A stretch of DNA of 64,000 nucleotides from CAVVAL01 sp963742725 (GTDB lineage: Bacteria; Actinomycetota; Actinomycetes; Mycobacteriales; Cryptosporangiaceae): positions 1,798,001 through 1,862,000 of the forward strand of contig CAVUMX010000001.1 in NCBI GenBank assembly GCA_963742725.1. The letters are read 5' to 3'. Made by a program: the position numbers and the translations under genes. Below are positions 33,599 through 42,331 of this stretch, in pieces (positions within the stretch are counted from its first letter, which is position 1; each line of letters opens with the position of its first letter). Under the pieces are notes generated by a model. The model had not been told where the DNA came from, ran no database searches, and saw only the letters and a list, made by a program, of their open reading frames with translations.

Positions 33599-34453
33599 GT
33601 GACCGAAGCACTGACCATCGGCGAGTTCTCGCGGCTGACACACCTGACCGTGAAGGCTTTGCGGCACTACCACGACGTCGGGCTCCTTGAGCCGGCCGGA
33701 GTGGACAGTTCGTCCGGCTACCGGCTGTACGACACGTCGCAGGTCGCCACGGCGCAGTTGGTGAAGCGGCTGCGCGAGCTGGACATGCCGCTCGCGGAGG
33801 TCCGCACGGTACTGGCGGCGCCGGACATCGCCGCTCGTGACGCCGCGATCACCGCCCATCTGGAGCGGATGGAGCAACAGCTCCAGCGGACGCGCGAGGT
33901 GGTGGCATCACTGCGTGCCCTGCTGACGCCGTCCGAGCCGGGCCGCATCGCCCTGCGGCACGTTCCCGAGACGCGTGCGCTGTCGATCTCCGAGCGCGTC
34001 ATGCGGGACCACATCGCCGAGTGGTGCGCGGCGGCATATCCCCAGCTCTACGACGCGGCCGACCGCACCGGCGCGATAGTCACCGGCCCGGCCGGCGGGC
34101 TGTACGGCCCGGAGTTCTTCGAGTCCGGTACCGGCGCGGTCACCGCGTACCTCCCGGTCGAGGGCGGTTACGCGGACGGTTCCGTCGAGGTCAGCGTCCT
34201 GCCTGCGGCCGACCTCGCGGTGCTCGATCACCGTGGCCCGTTCCGCGATCTCGACATCACCTACGGCCTGCTCGGCACCTGGGCCGCGCAGCAAGGCATC
34301 GGTACCAACGGCGCGATCCGCGAGGTCTACCTCGCCGGCCCAGGCGACGTCGACGACGAGTCCGGCTACCAGACCGAGGTCGGCTGGCCCGTCCACCAGG
34401 CAGAACTTCCCCCTGACGACCTTCCCCCAACCGACCAAGGAGACGAGACATGA
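33599..34453 (+). CDS. MerR-family regulator with GyrI-like effector domain
   Basis: A 284-residue regulator. The winged helix is residues 5-70 (IGEFSRLTHLTVKALRHYHDVGLL). A coiled dimerisation helix spans about 80-115, and a GyrI/BmrR-like ligand domain about 120-275 (LRHVPETRALSISERV, ADLAVLDHRGPFRDLDITYGLLGTW). This TipA/BmrR-like layout senses small cationic or hydrophobic compounds. It overlaps the VOC-protein gene by 4 nt, so that enzyme is its likely target. Confidence 0.88.
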   Translation: MTEALTIGEFSRLTHLTVKALRHYHDVGLLEPAGVDSSSGYRLYDTSQVATAQLVKRLRELDMPLAEVRTVLAAPDIAARDAAITAHLERMEQQLQRTREVVASLRALLTPSEPGRIALRHVPETRALSISERVMRDHIAEWCAAAYPQLYDAADRTGAIVTGPAGGLYGPEFFESGTGAVTAYLPVEGGYADGSVEVSVLPAADLAVLDHRGPFRDLDITYGLLGTWAAQQGIGTNGAIREVYLAGPGDVDDESGYQTEVGWPVHQAELPPDDLPPTDQGDET

Positions 34454-34812
34454 CCCTGACGTTCGAGCAGCTCGTGATCGACTGCGCCGATGCGGCGACC
34501 CTGGCCGAGTTCTGGTCCGGGGTGCTCGGCCGCCCGGTGGACGACGGCGCGAACGAGTTCTTCGCAACGATCGGCCGTGGCGGCGACGCACGTCTCTCAC
34601 CCGCCTGGATGTTCCTCAAGGTGCCGGAGGAGCGGGTCGGTAAGAACCGGCTCCACGCCGACTTCGTCGCCGCCGACTGGCGCACCGAAGTGGACCGCGT
34701 GATCGGTCTCGGCGCGAAGCACGTCGCCGAGTTCGACGAGTACGGCACCAAGTGGGTCACCCTCCAGGACCCGGAAGGCAACGTCTTCGACATCGGCGCC
34801 GGCATGCCCTGA
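34450..34812 (+). CDS. VOC (glyoxalase-like) family protein
   Basis: A 120-residue single-domain VOC-fold protein: EQLVIDCADAATLAEFWSGVLG at the start and KWVTLQDPEGNVFDIG at the end. Known members bind or modify small molecules, often giving resistance. Its coupling to the MerR regulator (ATGA overlap) suggests a substrate related to the regulator's ligand. Confidence 0.82.
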   Translation: MTLTFEQLVIDCADAATLAEFWSGVLGRPVDDGANEFFATIGRGGDARLSPAWMFLKVPEERVGKNRLHADFVAADWRTEVDRVIGLGAKHVAEFDEYGTKWVTLQDPEGNVFDIGAGMP

Positions 34813-34899
34813 CCCGCCACCGAACGCGCGGCGGACATCCGCGGCCGGCGGGTCGCGGGCGGCGCGTGACGGGCCGGGAATGGTCGGCTACCCTCGGGG

Positions 34900-35020
34900 C
34901 AGGTCACGAGTGCCAGCGCGAAGCCCCGGCTTGCTGGCCGGCAACCCTCCCACCGCGGCGGGGTGCCCCGGGTGAGGACCTGGCCCGGCGCATGTGCGCC
35001 GGTCAAGCGCGGGCCACCCA
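34900..35020 (+). ncRNA. SAM-IV riboswitch
   Basis: The stretch from GGTCACGAGTGCCAGCG (34902) through CTTGCTGGCCGGCAACCCTC to GGTGCCCCGGGTGAGGACC (about 34980) matches the SAM-IV aptamer of actinomycetes. The SAM-I-like core AGCG..AAGCCCCGGCTTGCT and GGCAACC is present. The characteristic extra 3' hairpin lies near 34984-35003, followed by a CAAGCG stretch. It ends about 20 nt before the start codon, so it probably controls translation start of the class V aminotransferase when S-adenosylmethionine rises. Confidence 0.85.
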
Positions 35021-35038
35021 GCCACCTCTGGGGGTCCC

Positions 35039-36427
35039 ATGACCTCCCGAGGGGGAGCCGTGTCCGCTGTCCTGTCCGAGCCCTGTCCGCCGGCCGTTCT
35101 GAGCATCCTGCGCCGCCCGGCCGCGTCCGAGGCCAGCCCGGCGCCGGACCCGTTAGCGCTGGTCGGCGCCGATGTGGCCGTGCCGCTGGTGTTCGGCGGC
35201 GCCGTCCGGTACGCCAACTTCGACTACGCGGCGAGTGCGCCGTGCCTGGTCGCGGTGCGCGACGCGGTCGAGGAGGCGTTGCCGCTGTACTCCAGCGTCC
35301 ATCGCGGCGCCGGGTACGCGTCCCAGGTGACGACGCGGCGGTATGAGCGGTGCCGCGAGTCCGTGCGGCGGTTCCTCGGGGCGCGCGCGGACGACGCCAT
35401 CCTGTTCACCCGCAACACCACCGACTCCCTCAACCTGCTGGCGCACGCCCTTCCCGCCGGCACGACCGTCGTCGTGTTCGAGACCGAGCACCACGCCAGC
35501 CTGCTGCCGTGGGACGGGCACAACGTCCTCACGTTGCCGGCTCCGTCCTCACCGACCGACGCGGTCCGGGCCGTGGCCGACGCGCTCCGCTCCTGCCCGG
35601 CCGGTCCCCGCCTGGTGTGCGTCACTGGCGCGTCCAACGTGACGGGCGAGCTGTGGCCGGTCGCCGACCTCGCGGACGTCGCCCACGCCCACGGCGCGCG
35701 GATCGTCCTGGACGCGGCCCAGCTCGCCCCGCACGCCCCGCTCGACGTCGCGGCGCTCGGCGTGGACTACGTCGCCTTGTCGGGTCACAAGCTCTACGCG
35801 CCGTTCGGCATCGGCGTCCTCGCCGGCCGGCGGGACTGGCTCGCCGCCGCCGACCCCTACCTCCGCGGCGGCGGCGCAAGCCTCCAGGTCGGCGGCAACG
35901 AGGTGATCTGGGCTGATCTGCCGGCCCGGCACGAGGCCGGCACTCCGAACGTTCTCGGCGCGGTCGCACTCGCCGCGGCCTGCGACGCGCTCGACGCTGC
36001 CGACCGCTGGCGACTGGCCGCCGAGGAGGCGGTCCTGCTCCGGCGGTTGCGGGTCGGGCTGGCGCGGATCCCTGGCGTCCACGAGCTGGCGCTGTTCGAC
36101 CCCGACCACCCGCGTGTGGGGATCGTCGCGTTCACGGTCGACGGCTGGGACTGCGGCCGGCTCGCGACCGCGCTGTCCGCCGAGTACGGGATCGGCGTGC
36201 GTGACGGGTTGTTCTGCGCGCACCCGTTCGTCCGGCACCTGACCGGGTCGGTAGGTGGCGCCTGCGGCGGAACGGCGTTGCGCGCGAGCCTCGGCCTCGG
36301 CACGACCGCCGAGGACGTGGACCGCCTGATCGACGCCGTGGCGACGCTCGTCCGGGCCGGCTGTCACTGGCAGTACCAGCTTGTTAACGGACGGTATGAG
36401 CCCACGCCGGATCCGCGCCCATTCTGA
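35039..36427 (+). CDS. Class V aminotransferase (cysteine-desulfurase-like)
   Basis: A 462-residue PLP-fold protein: VPLVFGGAVRYANFDYAAS, RNTTDSLNLLAHAL, ETEHHASLLPW (the His stacking on PLP), GARIVLDAAQLAPHAPLD, then YVALSGHKLYAPFGIGVL with the Schiff-base Lys. Cysteine desulfurase-like or selenocysteine-lyase-like activity is possible; the C-terminal Cys cluster (FCAHPFV) is not at the usual desulfurase loop. Riboswitch control ties it to methionine/cysteine metabolism. ATG 35039 has GGGGGT before it; GTG 35060 is an alternative. Confidence 0.85.
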   Translation: MTSRGGAVSAVLSEPCPPAVLSILRRPAASEASPAPDPLALVGADVAVPLVFGGAVRYANFDYAASAPCLVAVRDAVEEALPLYSSVHRGAGYASQVTTRRYERCRESVRRFLGARADDAILFTRNTTDSLNLLAHALPAGTTVVVFETEHHASLLPWDGHNVLTLPAPSSPTDAVRAVADALRSCPAGPRLVCVTGASNVTGELWPVADLADVAHAHGARIVLDAAQLAPHAPLDVAALGVDYVALSGHKLYAPFGIGVLAGRRDWLAAADPYLRGGGASLQVGGNEVIWADLPARHEAGTPNVLGAVALAAACDALDAADRWRLAAEEAVLLRRLRVGLARIPGVHELALFDPDHPRVGIVAFTVDGWDCGRLATALSAEYGIGVRDGLFCAHPFVRHLTGSVGGACGGTALRASLGLGTTAEDVDRLIDAVATLVRAGCHWQYQLVNGRYEPTPDPRPF

Positions 36428-36540
36428 CGGCGCGAGCGGCCCGGACCAGCACCTATCACCCGCTGTTAGATCGCCCACAGCAGACAAAACTGACGATTGC
36501 GATTGAGGCCGGCACCTGTATATGCTCCCGCACATTCATA

Positions 36541-36575
36541 AAACGATCGTTTAGGTAAAGAGTGGGGAAACGCTC
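36541..36575. promoter_or_regulatory. Possible operator region of the sugar-binding protein
   Basis: A perfect 12-bp palindrome AAACGATCGTTT at 36541-36552, then GGGAAACGCTCTCA near 36565, which resembles half of a LacI-type operator. It is the only AT-rich stretch in the 260 bp before the gene. Confidence 0.35.
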
Positions 36576-36694
36576 TCACTACTAACCGTGATCAGGTAAG
36601 TCGCGAGTTTGACAACAGAGAAGTAGCGCAGTGATCCTGCGAGCGGCGAGAACAGGGGAATATCCCCGTGCCTGAATGACCTGGGGGTGTGCCC

Positions 36695-37795
36695 GTGTCG
36701 ATCTTTCGTCGGTCCATGGCGGCAACGGCGGTGCTCGCCGTCGCACTGGGCACCGCCGGATGCGGCGACGGATCAACCGGCAACAGCAACGACGGTCGCA
36801 AGAAGATCGCCTTCCTGATGCCGGACGTCTCCGCTACCCGGTACGACCGGTTCGACGTGCCGTACTTCGCCAAGAAGGTCGAGTCGCTGTGCGGCGACTG
36901 CGAGATCATCTACCGCAACGCCGCCCAGCTCGTGAAGACGCAGGCGTTCCAGGCCGAGGAGGCCCTGGAGAACGGCGCCGACGTGCTCGTCCTCGACCCG
37001 GTCGACGCGAAGGCCGGCGCGAGCATCGTCAAGACGGCCAAGGCCAAGGGCGTCCCGGTCATCTCCTACGACCGTCTCGTCGAGGGCGACCCGGACTACT
37101 ACATCTCGTTCGACAACGAGAAGGTCGGCAAGCTCCAGGCGACGGCGCTCGTCCAGAAGCTCCGCGAGTCCGGCACCACCACCGGCAAGATCGTCATGAT
37201 CAACGGCGCCGACACTGACAACAACGCGAAGCTGTTCAACAAGGGCGCCCACTCGATCCTCGACCACAGCGGCTTCAAGATCACGCCGGAGGACAAGGAC
37301 TACTTCACTCCGGACTGGGAGCCACCGCGCGCCCAGGAATTCATGAGCGAGCAGATCAGGACGCTCGGGAAGCCGGGCGACCCCGGCTTCGTCGGGGTCT
37401 ATGCCGCCAACGACGGCACGGCCGGCGGCGCGATCGCCGCGATGACTGCTGCCGGCCTCAAGCCGATCCCGCCGATCACCGGCCAGGACGCCGAACTGCC
37501 CGCAGTGCAGCGGATCCTCACCGGCGAGCAGTACATGACGATCTTCAAGGACATCCTGCCCGAGGCCGAGCGCGCCGCCGAGTTCGCGGTCGCGCTCGTG
37601 AACGGGGAGACGCCCAAGGCGCCGAACAAGGTCAACAACGGCACCAAGGACGTCCCCTCCGTCCTGCTCGAGCCGACGATCGTCACGATCGCGAACTTCA
37701 AGGCCACCGTCATTGACTCGAAGCTCTACACCGTCGAAGAGGTGTGCACCCCGCAGTTCGCCAGCGCGTGCCGCACGGTCGGCCTCAACTCCTGA
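36695..37795 (+). CDS. Sugar ABC transporter substrate-binding lipoprotein (XylF/RbsB-like), orphan
   Basis: A 366-residue lipoprotein with lipobox TAGC near residue 20. The periplasmic-binding-protein fold resembles XylF/RbsB: IAFLMPDVSATRYDRFDVPYF, GADVLVLDPVDAKAG, VPVISYDRLVEGDPDYYISFDN and VYAANDGTAGGAIAAM. It should bind a pentose or other monosaccharide outside the membrane. No ATPase or permease gene is adjacent, so it must share a transporter or act as a sensor. GTG 36695 fits GGGGG at 36683-36687; GTG 36689 is too close. Confidence 0.85.
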   Translation: MSIFRRSMAATAVLAVALGTAGCGDGSTGNSNDGRKKIAFLMPDVSATRYDRFDVPYFAKKVESLCGDCEIIYRNAAQLVKTQAFQAEEALENGADVLVLDPVDAKAGASIVKTAKAKGVPVISYDRLVEGDPDYYISFDNEKVGKLQATALVQKLRESGTTTGKIVMINGADTDNNAKLFNKGAHSILDHSGFKITPEDKDYFTPDWEPPRAQEFMSEQIRTLGKPGDPGFVGVYAANDGTAGGAIAAMTAAGLKPIPPITGQDAELPAVQRILTGEQYMTIFKDILPEAERAAEFAVALVNGETPKAPNKVNNGTKDVPSVLLEPTIVTIANFKATVIDSKLYTVEEVCTPQFASACRTVGLNS

Positions 37796-37799
37796 CCGC

Positions 37800-38825
37800 T
37801 CAGTCGTCGCTGGAACGGGCCCAGAGGTTGATGCCCGTCTCGCCGGCGTGCTTGTCGATCTCCGCCAGCTCGTCCGCCGTGAAGTCGAGACGGTCCAGCG
37901 CGGCGACGTTCTCCTCCAGCTGACGGACGCTGCTGGCGCCGATCAACGTCGACGTCACGCCGGCGTGGCGCAGCGTCCAGGCCAGGGCGAGCTGCGCCAG
38001 GGACTGGCCACGAGCGGCCGCGATCTCGTTCAGGGCCCGGATGCGGTTCAGCGCGTCGTCCGTCAGCAGGTCCGGCGAGAGCGACTTGCCCTGGGCGGCG
38101 CGGGACTCGGCCGGGATCCCGTCGAGGTACTTGGTCGTGAGCATCCCCTGCGCGAGCGGCGAGAACACGATGCACCCGGCGCCGACCTGCTCCAGGGCGT
38201 CGAGGAGTCCGTCCTCGATCCAGCGGTTCAGCATCGAGTACGACGGCTGGTGGATCAGCAGCGGCGTGCCCAGTCCACGAAGGATCTCGGCGGCTTCGAC
38301 CGTCCGCTCGGGCGAGTAGGACGAGATGCCCGCGTACTGTGCCTTGCCGGCGCGGACGGCCGCGTCCAGCGCGCCCATCGTCTCTTCCAGCGGCGTCTCC
38401 GGGTCGAACCGGTGCGAGTAGAAGATGTCGACGTAGTCGAGCCCCATCCGCTTGAGCGACTGGTCGAGGCTGGCCAGCAGGTACTTGCGCGAACCCCACT
38501 CGCCGTACGGGCCGGGCCACATGTCGTAGCCGGCCTTCGTCGAAATGATCAGTTCGTCGCGCAGCCCGGCGAAGTCCGCGGCGAAGTGCCGGCCGAAGTT
38601 CTCCTCCGCCGAGCCGTACGGCGGGCCGTAGTTGTTCGCGAGGTCGAAGTGCGTGACGCCGAGGTCGAACGCCCGGCGCAGGATGTCGCGCTGGGTGTCG
38701 AGCGGACGGTCGTGGCCGAAGTTGTGCCAGAGCCCGAGCGAGACCGCGGGCAACTTCAGGCCGCTCCGCCCGCTCCGGCGGTAGGTCATGCGGTCGTAAC
38801 GGTCAGCGGACGGCTCGTACGCCAT
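37800..38825 (-). CDS. Aldo/keto reductase (YghZ / L-glyceraldehyde-3-phosphate reductase-like)
   Basis: A 341-residue TIM-barrel NADPH-dependent reductase. The catalytic Asp and Tyr are in FDLANNYGPPYG, the Lys in IISTKAGYDMWPGPYG and the His in IFYSHRFD, and the cofactor site includes SSVRQLEENV. Residue runs such as WHNFGHD and KAGYDMWPGPYG are typical of the YghZ group that reduces L-glyceraldehyde 3-phosphate and methylglyoxal. ATG 38825 has AGGAGG upstream. A palindromic TAAGCGCTTA operator stands 18 nt before the start. Confidence 0.88.
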   Translation of the reverse strand: MAYEPSADRYDRMTYRRSGRSGLKLPAVSLGLWHNFGHDRPLDTQRDILRRAFDLGVTHFDLANNYGPPYGSAEENFGRHFAADFAGLRDELIISTKAGYDMWPGPYGEWGSRKYLLASLDQSLKRMGLDYVDIFYSHRFDPETPLEETMGALDAAVRAGKAQYAGISSYSPERTVEAAEILRGLGTPLLIHQPSYSMLNRWIEDGLLDALEQVGAGCIVFSPLAQGMLTTKYLDGIPAESRAAQGKSLSPDLLTDDALNRIRALNEIAAARGQSLAQLALAWTLRHAGVTSTLIGASSVRQLEENVAALDRLDFTADELAEIDKHAGETGINLWARSSDD

Positions 38826-38841
38826 GGATGAACCCCTCCTT

Positions 38842-38863
38842 GTAAGCGCTTAGCTGCGCTAAT
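38842..38863. promoter_or_regulatory. LacI-type operator before the aldo/keto reductase
   Basis: GTAAGCGCTT (38842-38851, core palindrome TAAGCGCTTA), five bases, CGCTAAT. The same composite occurs at 45770-45792. Confidence 0.5.
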
Positions 38864-38891
38864 TTCACCACGCGACGCCGGCCTGAATCGT

Positions 38892-40460
38892 TCAACGCCC
38901 CGTCCAACCTGGTCCGCGTACGGTCCGGCCCGGCAGCCGATCCGTCCGTACCCCGTCCCGGACGGTGAAATCGCCGTCGATCATCACGTGCGGGATTCCG
39001 TCCGGCGGCTGGCGTGGCTCGTCGAACGTCGACCGCTCCCGCACGGTGTCCGGGTCGAAGCACACCAGGTCGGCGCGGTACCCGGCACGGATCACGCCCC
39101 GGTCGGGCAGCCCCAGCCGGCGCGCCGGCCGCGACGTCATCCGCTCGACCGCTTCTTCGAGGCTGAGTACGCCCAGGTCACGGGCGTAGTGGCCGAGATA
39201 CCGGGGGAACGTCCCCCAGGCGCGCGGGTGCGGGCTGGACCCGGTCAGGATGCCGTCGCTGCCGACCGTGTGCCACGGCGACGTCATCACCGTGCGCACG
39301 TTCTCCTCGTTGCCGGCCTCGATCCGGCAGCTGCTGCCCAACCGGTCAGCCAGCAGCAGATCCAGGTAGAACGTGCCGGGCGCCGGGGACAGATCGGCGA
39401 GGGACCGGCCGACGAACGGCTCCAGGCTCGGATCCTGGACGCCCGTCACGATGATCGTGGCCCAGTCCATCGGGACGCCGTGGTGGCCGTCGGAGCCGGT
39501 GACCTCGAGTTCGTGCAGGATCCGGGCGCGCTGGTCCGGGTCGCGCAGGCGGTCCAGTGTGGCCGGTAGCCCGCCCTCGTGCGCCCAGCTCGGCAGCGGC
39601 GCGTGCAGGTACGTGGCGCTCGCGAGGTACGGGTACGAGTCGAGGCTGACGTCGATGCCGCCGGCATGGGCCTTGTCGATCAGGGCGAGCACTTCGCCGG
39701 CACGTCCCCGGTTCTGCGGGAAATTGACGTGGCAGTGCGCGAGGTGGAGGGACACCCCGGCCTGCTCGGCGATCGTGAGGCAGTCGCCGTACGCCTCGAC
39801 GACCTGGGCACCGTAGTTGCGGTGGTGCGGGCAGTAGTAGCCGCCCGCCGCGGCGACCACCTGGTTGAGCGCGACGAGCTCGGCGTCGTCCGCGTACATG
39901 CCCGGCGTGTAGGTCAGGCCGGCGGACATGCCGACCGCGCCGTCCCGCATGCCGGCGTCGACCAGGGCACACATGTCCGCGAGCTCATCGTCGTCCGGAG
40001 CACGGTTTTCGGCACCCAGGACGGCGAGGCGGACCGTTCCGTGCGGCACCAGGTAGGCCGCGTTGACGGGCGCCCCGGCGTCGATGCGGTCGAGGTACTC
40101 CCCGACGCTGCGCCAGGACCAGTCGAGCCCGGCCGGGTCGCCGTTCCAGCCGGCGAGCTGGGCGCGGAGCGGGTCGAGCGTGGCGTCCGTGACCGGCGCG
40201 TAGCTGAGCCCGTCCTGGCCGAGCACCTCCAGCGTGACGCCCTGGCGAACCTTCGCCTCGTGGGCGGGATCGGCGAGCACGGCGAGGTCGGAGTGCGAGT
40301 GCATGTCGATGAATCCGGGCGCCACGGCGAGTCCCGTGACGTCGATGACTGGACCTGGCGCATCCTCTGCGGGCACGATTCTGCCGGCGTCTATACCGAC
40401 ATCGCCCGGGCGGCCAGGTGCTCCGGTGCCGTCGACGATCACGCCGCCCCGCAGGATCAT
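38892..40460 (-). CDS. N-acyl-D-amino-acid deacylase family amidohydrolase
   Basis: A 522-residue metal-dependent amidohydrolase. The first metal site is FIDMHSHSD and the D-aminoacylase-type stretch is VRQGVTLEVLGQDGLSYAP. Further metal ligands are in CPHHRNYG and LHLAHCH, and the late Asp in SDGILTGSSPHPRAWG. The family removes acyl groups from N-acyl-D-amino acids. Its divergent neighbours degrade a sugar acid, so N-acyl-2-amino-2-deoxy-aldonate is a candidate substrate here (inference). Confidence 0.85.
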   Translation of the reverse strand: MILRGGVIVDGTGAPGRPGDVGIDAGRIVPAEDAPGPVIDVTGLAVAPGFIDMHSHSDLAVLADPAHEAKVRQGVTLEVLGQDGLSYAPVTDATLDPLRAQLAGWNGDPAGLDWSWRSVGEYLDRIDAGAPVNAAYLVPHGTVRLAVLGAENRAPDDDELADMCALVDAGMRDGAVGMSAGLTYTPGMYADDAELVALNQVVAAAGGYYCPHHRNYGAQVVEAYGDCLTIAEQAGVSLHLAHCHVNFPQNRGRAGEVLALIDKAHAGGIDVSLDSYPYLASATYLHAPLPSWAHEGGLPATLDRLRDPDQRARILHELEVTGSDGHHGVPMDWATIIVTGVQDPSLEPFVGRSLADLSPAPGTFYLDLLLADRLGSSCRIEAGNEENVRTVMTSPWHTVGSDGILTGSSPHPRAWGTFPRYLGHYARDLGVLSLEEAVERMTSRPARRLGLPDRGVIRAGYRADLVCFDPDTVRERSTFDEPRQPPDGIPHVMIDGDFTVRDGVRTDRLPGRTVRGPGWTGR

Positions 40461-40557
40461 GGGCCACTCCGTTGCATATGTTGCATCGTTGACGCAGATA
40501 GTGCTTCGACGCTAGCGTTCTGGGCCGAACCGCGTCAACGGCCACGAGGAGCTGCTG
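40461..40557. promoter_or_regulatory. Divergent promoter with candidate IclR operator
   Basis: TTGCAT at 40472-40477 and again at 40481-40486 (GTTGCATATGTTGCAT), then TTGACG (40489-40494), an 18-nt spacer and TAGCGT (40513-40518). The repeats sit at the deacylase start and just upstream of the rightward -35. A single IclR protein could therefore control both transcripts. Confidence 0.5.
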
Positions 40558-41553
40558 ATGCCCGTCCGCGCCCGCACGACACGTCCGCTCCCGGCCCCCG
40601 GCGCGCGGACCATCGCCTGTGCCGGCGAGACGATGGCGGTCCTGGCCCCCGCACCACCCGGCCCCCTGGACACCGCCGACCTGCTCACGCTCGGCATCGG
40701 CGGGGCCGAGTCCAACGTCGCGCAGTACCTCGCCGCCCACCGGATCCCCGCGCGGTGGGTGTCACGCGTCGGCGACGATCCGTTCGGGCAGCTGATCTGC
40801 CGCACGCTCGCCAAGGCCGGCGTCGATGTCAGCGGCGTGGAGGTCGACCCGGCCCGCCCGACCGGGGTGTACTTCAAACACCGCGCACCGGACGGCAACC
40901 GCGTGCACTACTACCGTCGCGGTTCCGCCGCCGCGGCGATGACCCCGGCGCTGCTCGACGCGCCCGCGATCCGCACGGCCGACGCCCTCCACCTCTCGGG
41001 CATCACCCCGGCGCTGTCCGAGTCGTGCCGCGAGCTGGTAGCCGCGGCCCTCGAACGGGGCCCCGACATGGTCAGCTTCGACCTGAACTGGCGACCCGCG
41101 CTGTGGAACGGGCTCGACGGCGCCGAACCGCTCCGCGAACTCGCCAGCCGCGCCGACATCGTCTTCGTCGGGCAGGACGAGGCGGCCGTCGTGTGGGGCT
41201 GCCCCGACCCCGGTTCCGTCCGCGATCTGCTGCCCGAACCGCCGGTCGTCGTCGTGAAGGACGCCGAGCGCGGCGCCACGGCCTTCCACCTGGACCGGTC
41301 GACGAACGTCCCCGCCCTGACCGTGGACGTCGTCGACGTGATCGGCGCCGGCGACGCGTTCGCGGCCGGCTTCCTCGCCGGGTTCGTCGCCGGCCGGGAC
41401 CCGATCGGGCAGCTGCGGCTCGGGCACCTGACCGCCGCGGCGGCGCTCCGCTCGTCGGACGACCACGGCCCGCTGCTCGACCCGACGATCGTCCAGCCGC
41501 TACTCGACGCCGACGACGAAGCGTGGTCGCGCGCGACCATCAGGGCGGCGTGA
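40558..41553 (+). CDS. kdgK: PfkB-family sugar-acid kinase (2-keto-3-deoxygluconate kinase-like)
   Basis: A 331-residue ribokinase-fold kinase: GETMAVLAPA at the N-terminus, LGIGGAESNVAQYLA, the ATP/anion-hole motif DVIGAGDAFAAGFLAGFV, and VVKDAERGA. The early region YFKHRAPDGNRVHYYRRGSAA fits the KdgK group. With KDPG aldolase downstream, phosphorylation of 2-keto-3-deoxygluconate at O6 is the natural reading. ATG 40558; first gene of the rightward operon. Confidence 0.87.
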   Translation: MPVRARTTRPLPAPGARTIACAGETMAVLAPAPPGPLDTADLLTLGIGGAESNVAQYLAAHRIPARWVSRVGDDPFGQLICRTLAKAGVDVSGVEVDPARPTGVYFKHRAPDGNRVHYYRRGSAAAAMTPALLDAPAIRTADALHLSGITPALSESCRELVAAALERGPDMVSFDLNWRPALWNGLDGAEPLRELASRADIVFVGQDEAAVVWGCPDPGSVRDLLPEPPVVVVKDAERGATAFHLDRSTNVPALTVDVVDVIGAGDAFAAGFLAGFVAGRDPIGQLRLGHLTAAAALRSSDDHGPLLDPTIVQPLLDADDEAWSRATIRAA

Positions 41554-41557
41554 GGCC

Positions 41558-42331
41558 GTGTCCCAGACCGTCGAGCGCGCCGTCGCGATCATCGAGCAGA
41601 TCTCGGACCGCCCCGCCAGCCTGGGCGAGGTCGCCGAGCGGCTCGGCGTGCACAAGTCGACGGCGCTCCGGCTGCTTCACACGCTGGAACGGGCCGGCTT
41701 CGCGCGGCGCTCCGACGGCGGCCGGTACACGGTCGGCACCCGGCTCATCGGCATCGCGACGAAGGCGCTCGACTCCCTCGACCTCCGCGCCATCGCCCGG
41801 CCGCACCTGAACAGGCTCAACGACGCCTGCGGCCACACCATCCACCTGGCGAGCATGCTCGACAGCAACCTCGACACTGACATCGTCTACATCGACAAGT
41901 ACGAGGGCCGGACGGCCGTCCGCATGTACTCCCGGATCGGCAAGACCGCGTCGCCGCACGCGTCCGGGGTCGGTAAGACGATCCTCGCCTACCGGCCCGA
42001 CGCCGCCCTGCGCGACATCGAGTACGTCCGGCACACCGCGACCACGCTGGCCAGCGCCGACGCCCTCCGCGCGGACCTCGCCCAGATCCGCGAGAACGGC
42101 TACGCCACGGACGACGGCGAGTTCGAGGACGTCATCAACTGCGTCGCGGCCCCGGTGCGGTCGGGAGACGGGCAGGTGCGGTCGGCCATCTCGATCTCGG
42201 CGCCGAAGGTGGTGACGCCGCTCGCCGAGCTGCGACTCCTCGTGCCGGACCTGCTCGCCACAGCGGCCGCCATCTCCCGGGACTACGGATGGGTCGATCC
42301 CGGCAAGCGACCAGGGGAGAACAATGAGTGA
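41558..42331 (+). CDS. IclR-family transcriptional regulator
   Basis: A 257-residue regulator: winged helix at residues 5-65 (LGEVAERLGVHKSTALRLLHTLERAGF) and an IclR effector domain about 80-250 (CGHTIHLASMLDSN, IVYIDKYEG, SPHASGVGKTILAY). It probably senses a sugar-acid intermediate and controls both divergent promoters. GTG 41558 starts 4 nt after the kinase stop; its end overlaps the aldolase start by 8 nt. Confidence 0.9.
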   Translation: MSQTVERAVAIIEQISDRPASLGEVAERLGVHKSTALRLLHTLERAGFARRSDGGRYTVGTRLIGIATKALDSLDLRAIARPHLNRLNDACGHTIHLASMLDSNLDTDIVYIDKYEGRTAVRMYSRIGKTASPHASGVGKTILAYRPDAALRDIEYVRHTATTLASADALRADLAQIRENGYATDDGEFEDVINCVAAPVRSGDGQVRSAISISAPKVVTPLAELRLLVPDLLATAAAISRDYGWVDPGKRPGENNE

